Assembly: GCA_964035775.1 (NCBI GenBank)
Contig: OZ038313.1
Location: 1,178,001-1,242,000 of the forward strand
DNA from: Osedax frankpressi
Taxonomy: Eukaryota > Annelida > Polychaeta > Sabellida > Siboglinidae
Direction: 5' to 3'
DNA: 64,000 bases
Made by a program: the position numbers and the translations under genes. Shown here piece by piece: positions 61,801 through 64,000 of this stretch. Position 1 is the first letter of the stretch; each line of letters opens with the position of its first letter. The notes under the pieces were generated by a model. The model saw only the letters and a program-made list of their open reading frames with translations, was not told where the DNA came from and ran no database searches.

Positions 61801-63045
61801 CTCTTGTATGTCCTCTTGTATGTCCTCTTGTATGTTCACTTGTATGTCCTCTTGTATGTCCTCTTGTATGTTCACTTGTATGTCCTCTTGTATGTTCACT
61901 TGTATGTTCTCTTGTATGTTCACTTGTATGTTCACTTGTATGTTCACTTATATGTTCACTTGTATGTTCACTTGTATGTTCACTTGTATGTTCACTTGTA
62001 TGTTCACTTGTATGTTCACTTGTATGTCCTCTTGTATGTTCTCTTGTATGTTCACTTGTATGTCCTCTTGTATGTTCACTTGTATGTTCACTTGTATGTT
62101 CACTTGTATGTCCTCTTGTATGTTCACTTGTATGTTCTCTTGTATGTTCACTTGTATGTTCACTTGTATGTCCTCTTGTATGTTCACTTGTATGTTCACT
62201 TGTATGTTCACTTGTATGTTCACTTGTATGTTCACTTGTATGTCCTCTTGTATGTTCACTTGTATGTTCACTTGTATGTTCACTTATATGTCCTCTTGTA
62301 TGTTCACTTGTATGTTCACTTGTATGTCCTATTGTATGCCCTCTTGTATGTCCTCTTGTATGTCCTCTTGTATGTCCTCTTGTATGTCCTCTTGTATGTC
62401 CTCTTGTATGTCCTCTTGTATATTCACTTATATGTTCACTTGTATGTTCACTTGTATGTTCACTTATATGTCCTCTTGTATGTCCTCTTGTATGTTCACT
62501 TGTATGTTCACTTATATGTCCTCTTGTATGTCCTCTTGTATGTTCACTTGTATGTCCTCTTGTATGTCCTATTGTATGTCCTCTTGTATGTTCACTTGTA
62601 TGTTCACTTGTATGTCCTCTTGTATGTCCTCTTGTATGTTCACTTGTATGTTCACTTATATGTCCTCTTGTATGTCCTCTTGTATGTTCACTTGTAAGTC
62701 CTCTTGTATGTCCTCTTGTATGTCCTCTTGTATGTCCTCTTGTATGTCCTCTTGTATGTCCTCTTGTATGTCCTCTTGTATGTCCTCTTGTATGTCCTCT
62801 TGTATGTTCTCTTGTATGTTCACTTGTATGTTCACTTGTATGTTCACTTGTATGTTCACTTGTATGTTCACTTGTATGTTCACTTATATGTTCACTTGTA
62901 TGTCCTCTTGTATGTTCACTTGTATGTCCTCTTGTATGTTCACTTATATGTCCTCTTGTATGTTCACAACCAGAAATTTAATGTTGGTATTTTGAATTGA
63001 TTAACTTTTTAAAAATTTTAAATATTTAATATATATATATATATA

Positions 63046-63088
<43 letters not shown>

Positions 63089-64000
63089 TATAAATAATAT
63101 ATAAATAAACATAAAAAGTTAATTTGAATAGTAATTATATGAAATAATTAATATATTATTTTGTATTGATCACACAAAAAAATCTCTTCTATAAAAATAT
63201 TTATCAATATATAAATGAATCGTGAATAGATATCAATATTATATTTAAGATATTTTATAATTTGGCAATTTGCTTTATTTTAAATTGTTCAATTAACATT
63301 TTGTAAAAATTTAATTACAGATTTAAAGAAAAAGGATTTTTATTTTTAATTTGTAAATATAGATATATATATATATATATATATTGATGTTAACTTCTAA
63401 AGTTAAATTACAATTCCTTCAAGTCCAAAAAGATTAAATATTTTGGTAAAGATTAAATATTGTAGGTGTGGAATCATTTGCCAAATATATAATTAGTTTA
63501 TAATATATTTAAATATATTTTTCTTCAAAATGAAGAGGAAATTAAAAACTACTTATTTTCCATACAGTATATATTTATTTAATATTTTGTGGGGTAGTCA
63601 ATGATTTTAAATGTTCTGGGTCTTATAAAAATTATTGAAATCTAAAAAAATTATTTAATATTTTTTATACTTCTTATGAAATTATGTTAAATTACACTGC
63701 AAAAAACTTAAATAATTATATACATGTTTGACATCATATTAATAATTGATAAGTGAAAATCATACATATTATGTCTCCAGTACAGATAAAACTATTTTAT
63801 ATATTATACATCTGACGTAATGATAATATTATTGAGTTCACATTTGTATTCAGGTTTATTTTAGTATAATTTTGATCATAATTTACAGCAAAATTCAGCA
63901 GTGTTATATATTTGTAATAATTTATTGTAATAATTTATTAAAATAATCCATTTGAAATAATACTTTTATTATATTGTTATATTGATTTTTATGATTGCAA
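58856..64000 (-). CDS. SUN-domain protein, second copy, 3' half (5' half beyond the window)
   Basis: Three C-terminal SUN exons are present and intact: 59982-60149 (NIGNCWPFVGSSG, SAPKDFKI), 59317-59409 (TPIQTFYIE) and 58856-58969 (YTCLYRFRVHG, then KPVK and stop), all in phase 0 with GT-AG introns. Relative to the copy at 31789 I see one replacement (Ala for Ser in DHVPASL) and a silent change. The large intron upstream (60150 onward) holds the 2.2-kb minisatellite and the kelch-upstream relic and continues past the window end. Exons for the SUN start, coiled coil and membrane segment would lie further right. Confidence 0.85.
60752..62967. repeat. 12-bp minisatellite in SUN intron, copy 3 (expanded)
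   Basis: About 185 units of the same two 12-mers as at 33696. A marker block with TATATTCACTTATATG occurs three times here (near 61280, 61760 and 62420) but once in unit 2, showing that whole blocks of tens of units were duplicated inside the array. Open frames of up to about 747 codons arise only because the unit length is a multiple of three. Confidence 0.97.
63120..64000. repeat. Diverged relic of the kelch-gene upstream region, copy in unit 3
   Basis: Nearly identical to 35340-36213, hence copied along with the SUN intron. It has small changes near the TAATAATTTATTG triplet at the end. Confidence 0.6.

Larger units (their letters stand above)
39111..64000. repeat. Segmental duplication unit 3 (runs off the window)
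   Basis: Contains the unidentified exon, SDR pseudogene, kelch gene 3, the less AT-rich block and the 3' half of a second SUN gene copy. It is longer than unit 2 because of a 1.44-kb piggyBac-type insertion and larger minisatellites. The last base corresponds to about 36213 of unit 2. Confidence 0.9.

Noticed and set aside
60741-63000. Open frames of up to 747 codons rich in Cys, Val and Leu or Met, Ser and Thr
   Set aside because: Same minisatellite artefact, longer array. Frame length follows repeat number, not coding constraint.

Overview
The window is nuclear DNA of an AT-rich animal. Genes are split by GT-AG introns, AATAAA signals follow the stop codons, simple repeats are dense, and the recognisable proteins are animal families: a BTB-BACK-kelch adaptor and a SUN-domain protein. 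The SUN C-terminus (YTCLYRFRVHG) reads most like invertebrate Spag4-type proteins, but I cannot name the phylum or species.

The window is a tandem segmental array. Unit 1 (1-15313) is cut short. Unit 2 (15314-39110) and unit 3 (39111 to the window end) repeat with a period of about 24.1 kb. Each unit carries, left to right: the last exon of an unidentified plus-strand gene; a broken minus-strand pseudogene of an extended short-chain dehydrogenase/reductase (dihydroflavonol-reductase/Gre2-like) with a 13-bp minisatellite in one intron; about 6 kb of AT-rich spacer; and an intact three-exon plus-strand BTB-kelch gene encoding 538 to 539 residues. Units 2 and 3 continue into a minus-strand SUN-domain gene split over many short exons. 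Unit 1 joins unit 2 directly and lacks it. In copy 2 the whole SUN domain is visible (31789-38296). In copy 3 only the three last exons fall inside the window. A 12-bp minisatellite of 1.5 kb (copy 2) or 2.2 kb (copy 3) sits in a SUN intron and makes long but meaningless open frames in several phases.

The three kelch genes are intact and differ mainly by amino-acid replacements crowded into equivalent positions of successive kelch blades, while BTB, BACK, introns and spacers are nearly identical. This is the pattern expected of a substrate-adaptor family whose binding face is diversifying. The SUN gene has two candidate exons for the start of the SUN domain with the same intron phases, which suggests mutually exclusive splicing. 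Other structure includes a piggyBac-type element with TTAA duplications and an empty paralogous site, a gene-conversion-like mosaic among units, an older diverged relic of the kelch-gene upstream region inside the SUN intron, and several unrelated tandem arrays that share a 12-bp period.

All gene models come from reading exons, splice sites and protein motifs by eye. No alignment or search was run.
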